Of a DNA stretch of 64,000 nt, positions 15,982 to 24,374 are shown piece by piece; positions within the stretch are counted from its first letter, which is position 1, and each line of letters starts with the position of its first letter. Source of the stretch: Duganella sp. CF458 (GTDB lineage: Bacteria; Pseudomonadota; Gammaproteobacteria; Burkholderiales; Burkholderiaceae_D); contig NZ_FOOF01000001.1 of the NCBI RefSeq assembly GCF_900113115.1, positions 496,001-560,000 of the forward strand, written 5' to 3'. Position numbers and translations under genes: made by a program. The notes beneath the pieces are model-generated. The model saw nothing but the letters and a program-made list of their open reading frames with translations, ran no database searches and was not told the origin of the DNA.

Positions 15982-17109
15982 ATGTCTATCAAGATCAGCA
16001 GCCAGTTCGATGCTGGCGCCATCGATGTGGTCAGCGTTACCTCCGCTGGCGATATCGACCTCGATATCCGCAAGGATTCCCACGCGGACATCATCCAGTG
16101 GTTCTATTTCCGGGTGCAGGGTGCGCAAGCCGTGCCGCTGACCATCCGTTTCATGAACGCTGGCCAGGCTGCTTATGCTGAAGGCTGGAAGGGCTACAAC
16201 GCGGTCGCTTCCTACGACCGCGACCACTGGTTCCGCGTCCCGACTTCCTTCGATGGCGAAGTGATGACCATCGAGCACGCGCCGGAGCACGATTCGGTCT
16301 ACTACGCGTACTTCGAGCCGTATTCGTGGGAACGCCACCTGTCCCTGCTGGACTCCGCGCAAATGCACCCGCTGGCCGAACTGGTCGACCTGGGCAGCTC
16401 GGTGGAAGGGCGCGACATGAACATGCTGGTCATCGGCGACCAGGCAGCCGAGAAAAAAGTGTGGGTCATCGCGCGCCAGCACCCAGGCGAAACCATGGCT
16501 GAATGGTTCGTGGAAGGCATGGTCGAAGCGCTGCTCGACGCGTCCAACCCACACGCCCGCCAGTGCCTGCAGGATGCCTGCTTCTACGTCGTGCCGAACA
16601 TGAACCCGGACGGCTCCGTGCGCGGCAACCTGCGCACCAACGCCGCCGGCGCGAACCTGAACCGCGAGTGGAACGAGCCGACCATGGCGCGTTCGCCGGA
16701 AGTCTTCCTGGTGAAAGAGAAGATGAAGGAAACCGGCTGCGACCTGTTCCTGGACGTGCACGGCGACGAAGGCCTGCCTTACGTCTTCGTGGCCGGCAGC
16801 GATGCGCTGCCGAACTTCACCAAGGAGCACAAGGCTGCGCAGGACAAGTTCATCGCCGACTTCAAGCTGGCGTCGCCGGACTTCCAGTCCGAGCATGGCT
16901 ATCCTGACTCGCCTTACACGCCGGAAGTGCTGACCATGGGTTCGCCGCACATCACCCACCTGTTCGGCTGCCTGTCGCTGACCCTGGAACTGCCGTTCAA
17001 GGACAACGCCAACGATCCGGACGAACTGGTTGGTTGGAACGGCGCCCGTTCCGCCAAGCTGGGGGCGGACGTGCTGCAGCCGGTGCTGCGCGCCCTGCGC
17101 AACTTCTAA
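15982..17109 (+). CDS. M14 family carboxypeptidase (cytosolic carboxypeptidase-like)
   Basis: Predicted zinc carboxypeptidase of 375 residues without a signal peptide. The zinc ligands are H167 and E170 (ARQHPGETMAEW) and H260 (LDVHGDEG); the general base is the Glu in LTLELPFKD near the end. The N-terminal beta domain (about 1-120) with 'WFYFRV' is typical of the AGBL/CCP-like M14D subgroup, whose bacterial members have few known substrates. The ATG at 15982 follows CAGGACACACA; the in-frame start at 15937 would run through the repeat-proximal spacer. It stands alone after the palindromic element. Confidence 0.88.
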   Translation: MSIKISSQFDAGAIDVVSVTSAGDIDLDIRKDSHADIIQWFYFRVQGAQAVPLTIRFMNAGQAAYAEGWKGYNAVASYDRDHWFRVPTSFDGEVMTIEHAPEHDSVYYAYFEPYSWERHLSLLDSAQMHPLAELVDLGSSVEGRDMNMLVIGDQAAEKKVWVIARQHPGETMAEWFVEGMVEALLDASNPHARQCLQDACFYVVPNMNPDGSVRGNLRTNAAGANLNREWNEPTMARSPEVFLVKEKMKETGCDLFLDVHGDEGLPYVFVAGSDALPNFTKEHKAAQDKFIADFKLASPDFQSEHGYPDSPYTPEVLTMGSPHITHLFGCLSLTLELPFKDNANDPDELVGWNGARSAKLGADVLQPVLRALRNF

Positions 17110-17122
17110 GCCACCTGATGGC

Positions 17123-17854
17123 CTAGCGCAGCAGCGCCCGGAATGCCTTCGGTATCCACGGGCGCGCTGCCAGCATGATGGTCACGGCGCGGCGCTGTTC
17201 CCACGGCAGCCGCGCATCATCCTGGTGCTGCAGCGAGAATTCGTCTGCCACCTGCTTCAGACGATCCAGCAAGAGACGCGTCGATTGCTGCGACAGCATC
17301 ACACTCACCAGCCGCTGCACCTCATGATGGCCGTCGAAACGGCTGTCGAAATAATCGCTGTACGCCTCGTCGCGGAAGAAGGCCTGGATCGGGCCATTCG
17401 GCAGCCAGCTGAAGGTGCGCGACACCAGCAGCTTGACCTTGTTATTCGGTTTCAGCATCAGGAAGCCGATCTTGTCCAGCCTGAGCAGGCAGGCCGTCGC
17501 CTCGGCGGCGCTGATCTTGTAGTTGGCCACCACTTCCTCAATCGGCACCTGGTTCAGCGCCAGCACGGCCACCACCAAGAGCTTGGTGTCGCTGATGATT
17601 TCCTTTTCCTGCGCATAGGTCAGTTGCGAGACCAGCTGCGGCGTGTCGGCGCTGGCCTGCGCCAGTTCCGCGAAGTCCATCTCCAGCACGGCCAGGACCT
17701 GCTCCAGGCGGTCGAGCGTGAAATTGCGGGCCGCGAACATGCGTTTGATGCTGGGCTCGGAGAGGCCGATCTTCTGCCCGAGGGCAGCGTAAGTGATGCC
17801 GCGCGCCTTGAGTTGGCGTTTGAGCGCGTCGACCAGGCGGATAACGTTGGACAT
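17123..17854 (-). CDS. XRE-family helix-turn-helix regulator
   Basis: DNA-binding protein of 243 residues. The helix-turn-helix lies at about residues 5-60 (LKRQLKARGITYAALGQKIGLSEPSIKRMF). The rest is a helical domain with 'EEVVANYKISAAEATACLLRLDKIGFLML', like a second winged-helix region found in a common group of Burkholderiales regulators. Target and ligand are unknown. The start MSNVIRLVDALKRQ (17854) follows an AGGAA site. It is divergent from a small exported-protein gene at 17987. Confidence 0.8.
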   Translation of the reverse strand: MSNVIRLVDALKRQLKARGITYAALGQKIGLSEPSIKRMFAARNFTLDRLEQVLAVLEMDFAELAQASADTPQLVSQLTYAQEKEIISDTKLLVVAVLALNQVPIEEVVANYKISAAEATACLLRLDKIGFLMLKPNNKVKLLVSRTFSWLPNGPIQAFFRDEAYSDYFDSRFDGHHEVQRLVSVMLSQQSTRLLLDRLKQVADEFSLQHQDDARLPWEQRRAVTIMLAARPWIPKAFRALLR

Positions 17855-17910
17855 GCTTGGAATTCCTGCAATAAGTATCGGAATATGATACCACCAGCAT
17901 GCCCCGACGC

Positions 17911-17916
17911 TACAGT
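17911..17916 (+). promoter_or_regulatory. Possible -10 element for the 17987 gene
   Basis: CGACGCTACAGTGCGC contains the same TACAGT core seen before several other starts here. It lies 70 nt before the ATG, so this transcript would have a normal leader of about 60 nt with a GGAG site. Assignment rests on similarity only. Confidence 0.35.
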
Positions 17917-17986
17917 GCGCACAGCGATTGCCCCGCCGCCGGCAAGCGCGCCAAGATGGCCGCTCCCTTAACCTGTGGAGCAGAAA

Positions 17987-18385
17987 ATGAAACGCATCCT
18001 GATCGCCGCCCTGCTTGCTGCCGCTTGCGCCAGCAGCCAGGCGGCGGATGGTTCGCAAGCTTTGAGCAAGAACGCCGGCGGCCTGTCGGCCGTCGTGGCG
18101 GCCGGTTCGGCGTTGACCGTCTTTGCGGCCGGATCGCTGGTGGTCGAATCCGTCGAAGTCATCGGCGACGGCGTCGTGGTGGTGCTGAAGGCCGTGGGCG
18201 ACGGCAGCAAGGCCACGGTGGAATTCAGCGGCAAGGCGCTGGAAGGCGTCTCGGTGGCGGCCGGCACCGCGGTCAGCGCCGTGGCCATGTCGGCCGGCCA
18301 TGCGCTGGTGGTATCGGGCAAGGTGATCGCCTTTATCCCGAACGAATTGGGCAAGGCCCTGCTGCATCATAGCCGCGTGAACTAA
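17987..18385 (+). CDS. Small exported protein, function unknown
   Basis: Predicted 132-residue protein with a cleavable signal peptide (MKRILIAALLAAACASSQA, then ADGSQALS). The mature part is rich in Ala, Gly and Val and has repeated beta-type stretches (LVVESVEVIGDGVVVVLKAV). No family is recognised. The ATG at 17987 follows TGTGGAG with a suitable spacer; a GTG four codons upstream is less likely. It is followed after 3 nt by the DUF2145 gene, so the two probably form a transcription unit. Confidence 0.7.
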   Translation: MKRILIAALLAAACASSQAADGSQALSKNAGGLSAVVAAGSALTVFAAGSLVVESVEVIGDGVVVVLKAVGDGSKATVEFSGKALEGVSVAAGTAVSAVAMSAGHALVVSGKVIAFIPNELGKALLHHSRVN

Positions 18386-18388
18386 GCC

Positions 18389-19168
18389 ATGAAGCGCTTG
18401 CTCCTTTCAATGTCGCTGGCCTGCACGATGGCCGGCGCCGCCCACGCGGGCCAGCATTGCGAAAACAAGCCGCTCGCGCTGGACGAAGTGGAACGCTCGC
18501 TGGACCTGGCCCAGCGCAGCATGCAAAAGCTCGACGCCAGCGGCGCCCAGGTTGCAATCATCGCCCGCGCCGGACAGGACCTGTCGAAGTATGGCTTGCG
18601 CTATTCCCACGTCGGCCTGGCGTGGCGCGATCATCCAGCCGGGCGCTGGGTGGTGGTGCAGTTGCTGAACGATTGCGGCACCGCCCATTCCGCCCTGTAC
18701 AACGACGGCCTGGGCAACTTCTTTCTTAGCGGCCTGCATCAATACACATCGCAACTGATCCTGCCGTCGCCGGACGTGCAGCAACGGCTGGCGCAGGTGC
18801 TGGCTTCGCGCACGCCGCAACGACTGCACGAGCCGAAATACAGCATGCTGTCCTATGCCTGGTCGACGCGCTACCAGAACTCCAACCAGTGGGTGCTCGA
18901 GACGCTGGCCGCTGCCAGTGCGGCCCCGGGCAGGGTTGAAACCCGCGCCGAGGCGCAAAAGTGGCTGAACGACGCAGGCTTTCGCCCTTCCGGCATCGAC
19001 ATAGGCCTGGGTTCGCGCGTCGGCGCCCGCCTGTTCCGCGCCAACGTCGCGTTTGACGACCATCCGACCGGCCCGCGCATCCGCGGCCACTTCGACACGA
19101 TCACGGTCGATGAGATCGAGAATTTCGTGCGCAGCCATGACAGCGGCGCACGCGTGATCGAACTGTGA
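18389..19168 (+). CDS. DUF2145 family periplasmic protein
   Basis: Predicted secreted protein of 259 residues with signal peptide MKRLLLSMSLACTMAGAAHA. The body matches DUF2145: RYSHVGLAWRDHPAGRWVVVQLLNDCGTAHSALYNDGLGNFF, then 'KYSMLSYAWSTRYQNSNQWVLETLA'. The conserved His in YSHVG and Cys in LNDCG recall papain-like NlpC/P60 relatives, but a catalytic role is only inference. It follows the 132-residue exported protein in an apparent two-gene unit, and its stop is immediately followed by the end of a small opposite-strand gene. Confidence 0.85.
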   Translation: MKRLLLSMSLACTMAGAAHAGQHCENKPLALDEVERSLDLAQRSMQKLDASGAQVAIIARAGQDLSKYGLRYSHVGLAWRDHPAGRWVVVQLLNDCGTAHSALYNDGLGNFFLSGLHQYTSQLILPSPDVQQRLAQVLASRTPQRLHEPKYSMLSYAWSTRYQNSNQWVLETLAAASAAPGRVETRAEAQKWLNDAGFRPSGIDIGLGSRVGARLFRANVAFDDHPTGPRIRGHFDTITVDEIENFVRSHDSGARVIEL

Positions 19169-19345
19169 TTACTTACGGGTCAGTTGCCGGACGCGCGTGA
19201 CATGCTTGCGGCGTAGCCGTTCAAGCTCGCGCGCCTGTGGGTAGCCTGGCTGGCCGGGTGCGCGCAGGTGCGGTGGGAGAGTGGATGGCGCCTCCGGCTC
19301 GAAATACAGCGCAGGCAGGCGCTCGATTTGGCGTTTGCTGGTCAT
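19169..19345 (-). CDS. Short conserved-looking basic protein (58 aa)
   Basis: An open frame of 58 codons, starting MTSKRQIERLPALYFEPEAP and ending RRKHVTRVRQLTRK, with a proline-rich middle and basic ends. Codon choice looks like that of the neighbouring genes (G/C in most third positions), and the stop codon abuts the DUF2145 stop without a gap. There is no clear Shine-Dalgarno; TAACAT lies 5 nt before the ATG, which would fit a leaderless start. Function is unknown. Confidence is moderate because the gene is short and rests on codon usage and context. Confidence 0.5.
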   Translation of the reverse strand: MTSKRQIERLPALYFEPEAPSTLPPHLRAPGQPGYPQARELERLRRKHVTRVRQLTRK

Positions 19346-19484
19346 GCTTCATGTTAGGCACGGGCCCCGAAAGTTGCCAGTTTTACGCCGGCGCCAAGGC
19401 CGTGCTGCGATCTGCGTCGAATATGCCTCTTTTGGGCAGCGAACTTGGCGCTATTTATTTTCCTGTTGGCTTGCGCCTTGCTCC
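19346..19484. other. Short intergenic stretch with nothing assigned
   Basis: Between the 58-residue gene and the PH-domain gene I see no convincing frame or hairpin. Confidence 0.5.
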
Positions 19485-20042
19485 TTAGCCCAGGCGTTGG
19501 CCGAAGGGACGCGTGTGGTGAGCCGCGGAGTGCGCGTTGCGGATAATTTCGTAGACCTTGCGCGCATCGGCAATGGTGTCAAAGCGCGGCAGCTCGTCTA
19601 TGCCGGGCCAGGAAGCGAGCCCGCTGAACATATTCCCCGCCGCCGAAATGCCGAACGCAATGGTGCCTTCGCCCTTGCCGTTTTCTGTCAGCGAGAACTC
19701 GCCCATGGCGCGCAGCTGCAGGCTTTTCATCCGGCGCTTGAAGATGCCCGAGCGGATGATGATGCGTTCATTGGTCACCGTATAGTCGGTATAAGCACGT
19801 TGCCACGCTTCGACCATGAAGCGGCCGGCGATCATGTACAGCCCAACCAGCACAAAGGGCATGCCCCACAGGCGAAACAGCAGCGGCGCGTCGGAACTGA
19901 GAACGGAGTATTCCCAGACCAGGGCAAAACCGCCCCATAGCAGGCTGAATGGAATCATCAGCAAGTCGGAAGCGCGCAGCACCAGGCCCTGTCGCGGGGC
20001 GCCGCTCCATAAGACGCGTTCATTGGTTGACAAATTATCCAT
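19485..20042 (-). CDS. Membrane protein with bacterial PH domain
   Basis: Predicted 185-residue protein. Two transmembrane segments (about residues 24-45 and 55-75) are followed by a bacterial pleckstrin-homology-like domain starting YTDYTVTNERIIIRSGIFKRRMKSLQL. This is the YdbS/bPH2 pattern. Such proteins have no agreed function; some act in envelope stress or lipid-related assemblies. The start MDNLSTNERVLWSGAP is typical of this family, with the 'ERVLWSG' strand preceding the membrane part. No operon partner is evident; the DUF4241 gene lies 45 nt upstream on the same strand. Confidence 0.8.
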   Translation of the reverse strand: MDNLSTNERVLWSGAPRQGLVLRASDLLMIPFSLLWGGFALVWEYSVLSSDAPLLFRLWGMPFVLVGLYMIAGRFMVEAWQRAYTDYTVTNERIIIRSGIFKRRMKSLQLRAMGEFSLTENGKGEGTIAFGISAAGNMFSGLASWPGIDELPRFDTIADARKVYEIIRNAHSAAHHTRPFGQRLG

Positions 20043-20087
20043 GCCGTCATCTTACCCGGCAGGAGTGCTTTCAATTCTGGCAGATTG

Positions 20088-20669
20088 TCACTTCCAGAAG
20101 AACAGTAAGCGTTTCCACCAACTTCGGTCCGCAGGCGGTGCGTCGTGTATGTTGGGGACCACAGCGAAGTCCGTGACCAGGCTGACAGCACGGCCGTCGG
20201 CGCTGTAACCGAAGTAGGAAGCGTAAGGGCCGCCGCTCCCACCAATGGAGAACGAGATGGCGTTTTCCTGCCCTGCCTGAGGATCCATGAAACAGGCGCT
20301 GCCCGATTCCACGTGGTAGCCGAAGATGTCGCCTGGTTTGAGCGAACGGGCATCCTGCGTAGCCACCAGCGCCGGATACCAGCAGACCGCCGGCGCAGCG
20401 CCAAGCTGCACGCGGGCGTAGGCGATGCGCTCGTCGCCGTTCCCGTTTCTGGCAACCGCCAGCGTGACGGGATAATCGCCGCTCGGCAGGCATTGGGTGA
20501 ACGGCAGCAGCCCGACTTCACCTTGGGGGTCACCGGCGGCGATCTGGCCGGACGTGATGGCCAGCCGGCCGGCTTCGACCAGCGAGAACTGAATCGAGGT
20601 CTCTTCAAACGCAAAGCGCTCCGCTGCAAAGGCGGAGCGCAGTCCTTCAGGATCGGGCGCATAACTCAT
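20088..20669 (-). CDS. DUF4241 family protein
   Basis: Cytoplasmic protein of 193 residues matching DUF4241: 'ERIAYARVQLGAAPAVCWYPAL', then 'GDIFGYHVESGSACFMDPQAG' and 'GGPYASYFGYSADGRAVSLVTDF'. The family is found beside toxin or immunity genes in some genomes, but no such partner is recognisable here. Function is unknown. It sits between the PH-domain gene and the DJ-1-like gene on the same strand, 12 nt from the latter's stop. Confidence 0.75.
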   Translation of the reverse strand: MSYAPDPEGLRSAFAAERFAFEETSIQFSLVEAGRLAITSGQIAAGDPQGEVGLLPFTQCLPSGDYPVTLAVARNGNGDERIAYARVQLGAAPAVCWYPALVATQDARSLKPGDIFGYHVESGSACFMDPQAGQENAISFSIGGSGGPYASYFGYSADGRAVSLVTDFAVVPNIHDAPPADRSWWKRLLFFWK

Positions 20670-20681
20670 GCGCCCATCATA

Positions 20682-21512
20682 TTACTTTTGAAGGCGTGCC
20701 AGCAATTCCTTACCTACCAGGGCTGCGGAAGCGGGATTCTGGCCGGTGATCAGTTCACGGTCTGTCACCATATTGCCCTGCCAGTTGGCGGCCTTGGAGA
20801 ACTGCAGGCCGGCCTTTTGCAGCGCGGTTTGTGGGTAGAACTTCATTTCGCCGCCGCCCAGTTGGCCCTTGGATGCTTCCTCTTCATCATTGGTGAAGAC
20901 GGTCACCTTGTAGCCGGCGTAGATCCATTTCGGCTGGGTCGGCGTGGCACCTTGTGCCAGCTTCATGGTGAAGCTTTTCGCGTCCGGCATGGCCGACAGC
21001 AGTGCGATCGGGCCGTGGCACACCAGCGCGGTCGGCTTGCCGTCCTGGTGGAAGGCAGCCAACACCTTACCCAATGCGGAACTGGTCAGCAAATCCTGCA
21101 TCGGCGCGTGGCCGCCCGGCACGTAGACCGCGTCGTATTTGCCGTAGCCCTGCTGCTCCACGCGCGCCAGGCTCACCACCGGCGAATTGGCGCTGTCGGT
21201 CAGGCGCAGCTGCTCCAACAGCTTTTGATGCGCATCCAGCGCGGCCTGGTCGCCGCCGAAGAACATGGGGTTGACCGAACCCTTGTCCAGGGTGGGCGCC
21301 TTGCCGTTCGGGGTGGCGAAAGTGATGGTGTGGCCGGCATCCAGCAGCATCTTCACCGGCTGCATCAGCTCATTCAGGTAAAAGCCGGTCTGGAAGGTCT
21401 TGCCGGCTTTCAGGTCCAGCGTCGCTGCGTCGGACAGCACGACCAGCACGTTGCCGGCATGGGCGTTCATTGCGGCGGCGGCGAGGGCGATGGCGGTGAG
21501 TTTCTTGATCAT
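20682..21512 (-). CDS. Exported DJ-1/PfpI family protein
   Basis: Protein of 276 residues with a signal peptide (MIKKLTAIALAAAAMNAHA) followed by a DJ-1/PfpI domain. The nucleophile elbow is TALVCHGPIA with C165 and H166; a conserved Glu at position 48 and the 'VYVPGGHAPMQDL' loop fit Hsp31-like glyoxalase III or chaperone members. A periplasmic location is unusual but seen in related proteobacteria. It is divergent from a LysR-type regulator gene 100 nt away, which probably controls it. Confidence 0.85.
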   Translation of the reverse strand: MIKKLTAIALAAAAMNAHAGNVLVVLSDAATLDLKAGKTFQTGFYLNELMQPVKMLLDAGHTITFATPNGKAPTLDKGSVNPMFFGGDQAALDAHQKLLEQLRLTDSANSPVVSLARVEQQGYGKYDAVYVPGGHAPMQDLLTSSALGKVLAAFHQDGKPTALVCHGPIALLSAMPDAKSFTMKLAQGATPTQPKWIYAGYKVTVFTNDEEEASKGQLGGGEMKFYPQTALQKAGLQFSKAANWQGNMVTDRELITGQNPASAALVGKELLARLQK

Positions 21513-21612
21513 GGTTTTGCTCCTTTGTGGAAGTTGATGGCGCTACTTTATTCAAACCTCCAACGGCGATAAACTACCGCCAGACCAAACCATTTTTCCC
21601 TTAAAGGCAATA

Positions 21613-22512
21613 ATGAGCCGGAAATACGACCACCTGAGCGACGTCGAAACTTTCGTCACTGTCGTCGAACGCGGCTCGCTGACGGCGGCCGCTGTCGCCA
21701 TGTCCACCACGCCCTCGGTGATCAGCCGCGCATTGGCTAGGCTGGAAACACGCCTCGGCACCCAGCTTTTGCGCAGGACCACGCGCAGCCTTGGACTGAC
21801 CGATGCCGGCCGCCTGTACCTGGAACAGACACGCGCCGCCCTCTCCCTGATCGACGACGCCGAACGCGCCGTACAGGCTGAAGGCGGCGAAGTCACAGGC
21901 CGCATTCGCATCAGCGCCCCGACCACCTTCGGCCATTACCGCTTGCCCGCCCTGCTGCAACAGTTCGCCGAATGCTATCCGTCGGTGCGCGTGGAGCTGA
22001 ACATCACCAACCGCAACGTCGACCTTGCGGGCGAGAATTTCGACTTCGCCATCCGCCAGGGCGCCCTGAAAGACAGCGGCATGATCGCCCGCAAGCTGGA
22101 AGACGCCCAGTTGGTGCTGGTCTGTTCGCCGGCATACGTGCAGCGGCGAGGCTTGCCGCGCGACCTCGATGCGCTGGCGGAGCATGATTGCCTGACCTTC
22201 CTGCTACCCAGCACGGGGCGCGCCTTTCCCTGGCAATTCATGCGCCGAGGCGAGGAGCTGGACTGGCCGCCGGAATCGGCATTGCAGGTGACGGATGATG
22301 CGCTGGGAACGGTATCGCTGGCAGAGGCAGGACTGGGTATATGCCAGACCTTCCGCTTCATCGCACAGGACCGCCTGGAACGCGGCGTGCTGGTGGAAGT
22401 GCTGCCAGAATTGAAGGGCCGCAGCCGGCCCTTCTCCTTGATCTACACGCCGCAGCGCCGAATGACGGCCGCGGCGCGTGCCTTGCTTGCTTGCCTCCTT
22501 GGCGAGACGTAG
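21613..22512 (+). CDS. LysR-family transcriptional regulator
   Basis: Regulator of 299 residues with the N-terminal winged helix-turn-helix (LSDVETFVTVVERGSLTAAAVAMSTTPSVISRALARLETRLG) and a C-terminal substrate-binding domain (GRIRISAPTTFGHYRLPALLQQF). By the LysR convention it likely regulates the divergent DJ-1-like gene. An AAAGG lies at a usable distance before the ATG. The inducer cannot be predicted. Confidence 0.9.
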   Translation: MSRKYDHLSDVETFVTVVERGSLTAAAVAMSTTPSVISRALARLETRLGTQLLRRTTRSLGLTDAGRLYLEQTRAALSLIDDAERAVQAEGGEVTGRIRISAPTTFGHYRLPALLQQFAECYPSVRVELNITNRNVDLAGENFDFAIRQGALKDSGMIARKLEDAQLVLVCSPAYVQRRGLPRDLDALAEHDCLTFLLPSTGRAFPWQFMRRGEELDWPPESALQVTDDALGTVSLAEAGLGICQTFRFIAQDRLERGVLVEVLPELKGRSRPFSLIYTPQRRMTAAARALLACLLGET

Positions 22513-22542
22513 GGCCGCCCTTACGGTTCTTGTCGTCCACCA

Positions 22543-22788
22543 TCACGGGAAGCTCAAGTCCAAACCCAGCATCCTGCCAAGGACGACGGTCGCGAACCCC
22601 ACCCCCAGGAGCGATAACACGAAGACTGCGGCGACCTTGCCGCCCGCGCTTAGCACAGCGCGCCTCTCTTTTCCATTCTCCTTCTTCCCTTGGTCGTAAT
22701 GCCACTTGATGGCGAAGAACATGCCCGTGCCGAGCACGAGAAATTTGAACGTAACCAAGACTATCGGGATCCAATCCATCTTTTGCAT
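22543..22788 (-). CDS. Small two-span membrane protein
   Basis: Predicted 81-residue protein with two transmembrane helices (IPIVLVTFKFLVLGTGMFFAI and KVAAVFVLSLLGVGFATVVL) separated by a strongly charged loop (KWHYDQGKKENGKERRAV). No family recognised. It starts at MQKMDWIP; a second ATG three codons later is possible. It converges with the LysR gene with a 30-nt gap. Confidence 0.6.
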   Translation of the reverse strand: MQKMDWIPIVLVTFKFLVLGTGMFFAIKWHYDQGKKENGKERRAVLSAGGKVAAVFVLSLLGVGFATVVLGRMLGLDLSFP

Positions 22789-22899
22789 ATTTCCAGGACT
22801 ATTACTTGACTCTATCCGTCAGCGACTGCCATGCAAGATGGCGTTGCTGCGCGCTCTTGTGCATACTACTTGAAAGCAACTTCCATACATTGAGACAAA

Positions 22900-24300
22900 A
22901 TGTCCCAGCCGAAAACCATACAAAATGCACATTTGCCAATCTGGTTGCCCCGATTGGCGCTGCATGGCGGGCCACGTTTCTTGCAGATTGCGGATGCGTT
23001 GCAGGCGGCGGTGGCAGATGGATCGCTGAAGGCGGGTGACCGTCTTCCTCCGCAGCGCCAGCTGGCAGCACAGCTGGGCGTCGACCTGACAACGATCACG
23101 CGCGCGTACGACGAAGCCCGGCGCCGCAACTTGTTGGAGGGCCGCGGCGCCCGGGGCACGTATGTCGCGGCGCCGAAAGTCGAATTGACCTCGATCCTCG
23201 ACCTGAGCATGAATACCCCACCGCCGCCGGATGGCGTGGACTTCGACGACATGTTGAAACAGGGTTTGTCTCAAGTACTGATGAGGGCAGATAGCGAATT
23301 GCTGATGACTTACCACTTGGCCGGGGGCAGCGACTCTGACCGTCACGCTGGAGCCAAATGGCTCGAACCGATGTTTGACCATCTGGATTCCCGGCAGGTT
23401 GTTGTCTGTCCCGGTGCGCAAGCGGCGATCGCCGCATTAATCCTTGCGCTGACGAAGCCTGGCGATATTATCCTGGCAGAGCCAATGAGTTATCCCGGCT
23501 TGCGCGCCGCAGCGACCCAATTTGGCCGGCACCTCATTGCCGTGCAAGCGGACAAGCACGGGATGGTGCCGGAGATGCTCGAAAAAGCGTGCCGCCAGCA
23601 CAAGCCCGGCTTGGTCTACCTCAATCCGACATTGCAGAACCCGACCGCCATCACCATGCCGATACGCCGGCGCAGGGAGCTCGCCAGCATCGCGCAGCGC
23701 TGCAAGGTACGCATCGTTGAGGACGATCCCTACTTGCTTCTTGCCGATGCCCCGCCTCCGCCTATTGCCTCCTTGGCCCCGGAACAGGTGTACTACATTT
23801 CGACCCTGTCGAAATGCCTGACGCCCGGCTTGCGTGTCGCCTTCGTGCTGATACGCGACCCGCAAGAACGCGAACGGTTCCTGGTCGCGCTAAGATCATT
23901 TGCGTTGATGGTCGCTCCTCTGACGGCCGCATTGGCCACTCAGTGGATCTTCGACGGTTCCGCTGGCGGATTGATGGAAGGGGTGCGCAAGGAGGCGCGC
24001 CTGCGCCACCGGATGGCTAGGGATATTCTGGCGGGGCGTTACTGCGGCGCTGGAGACGGCCTGCATGTATGGCTCGAGTTGCCGGCATATTGGAACTCGT
24101 TGCAGCTTGCGCGTGCAGCCGCCAGCGAAGGCATCGCAGTCACGCCGGCGGAGGCATTCGCGACTGGCAGCGAATCCGTGAATGCAATACGGATCTCTTT
24201 GGGCAACATCAAAGACCGTGGGCGCTTACAGGCGGGGCTTCAACGGCTGTCTCATCTGCTTGCGCGGCGGCCCGAGTCGTTCAGCGCTGCCGTGGTTTAA
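22900..24300 (+). CDS. MocR-type regulator (GntR HTH fused to aminotransferase fold)
   Basis: Protein of 466 residues. The N-terminal GntR winged helix (about 20-90) reads LQIADALQAAVADGSLKAGDRLPPQRQLAAQLGVDLTTITRAYDEAR. The large C-terminal domain is a fold-type I PLP aminotransferase with the PLP lysine in YYISTLSKCLTPGLRVAF. Such regulators sense PLP or aminated metabolites and commonly control vitamin B6, GABA or amine genes. No obvious target lies next to it, since the next gene is convergent. An AT-rich upstream region with TTGAAA and TACATT is its likely promoter. Confidence 0.9.
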   Translation: MSQPKTIQNAHLPIWLPRLALHGGPRFLQIADALQAAVADGSLKAGDRLPPQRQLAAQLGVDLTTITRAYDEARRRNLLEGRGARGTYVAAPKVELTSILDLSMNTPPPPDGVDFDDMLKQGLSQVLMRADSELLMTYHLAGGSDSDRHAGAKWLEPMFDHLDSRQVVVCPGAQAAIAALILALTKPGDIILAEPMSYPGLRAAATQFGRHLIAVQADKHGMVPEMLEKACRQHKPGLVYLNPTLQNPTAITMPIRRRRELASIAQRCKVRIVEDDPYLLLADAPPPPIASLAPEQVYYISTLSKCLTPGLRVAFVLIRDPQERERFLVALRSFALMVAPLTAALATQWIFDGSAGGLMEGVRKEARLRHRMARDILAGRYCGAGDGLHVWLELPAYWNSLQLARAAASEGIAVTPAEAFATGSESVNAIRISLGNIKDRGRLQAGLQRLSHLLARRPESFSAAVV

Positions 24301-24336
24301 CTAGCGCCGCCTGGCCGGCGCCATCGCTGTTCCGCG

Positions 24337-24363
24337 CCCGCAGCGCCGGATGAGCGCTGCGGG
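24337..24363. terminator. GC-rich hairpin between convergent genes
   Basis: CCCGCAGCGC and GCGCTGCGGG form a perfect 10-bp stem with a 7-nt loop between the MocR and TRAP genes. There is no T tract, so a bidirectional structural terminator or pause is inferred, not proven. Confidence 0.55.
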
Positions 24364-24374
24364 GCATGGCTTGA

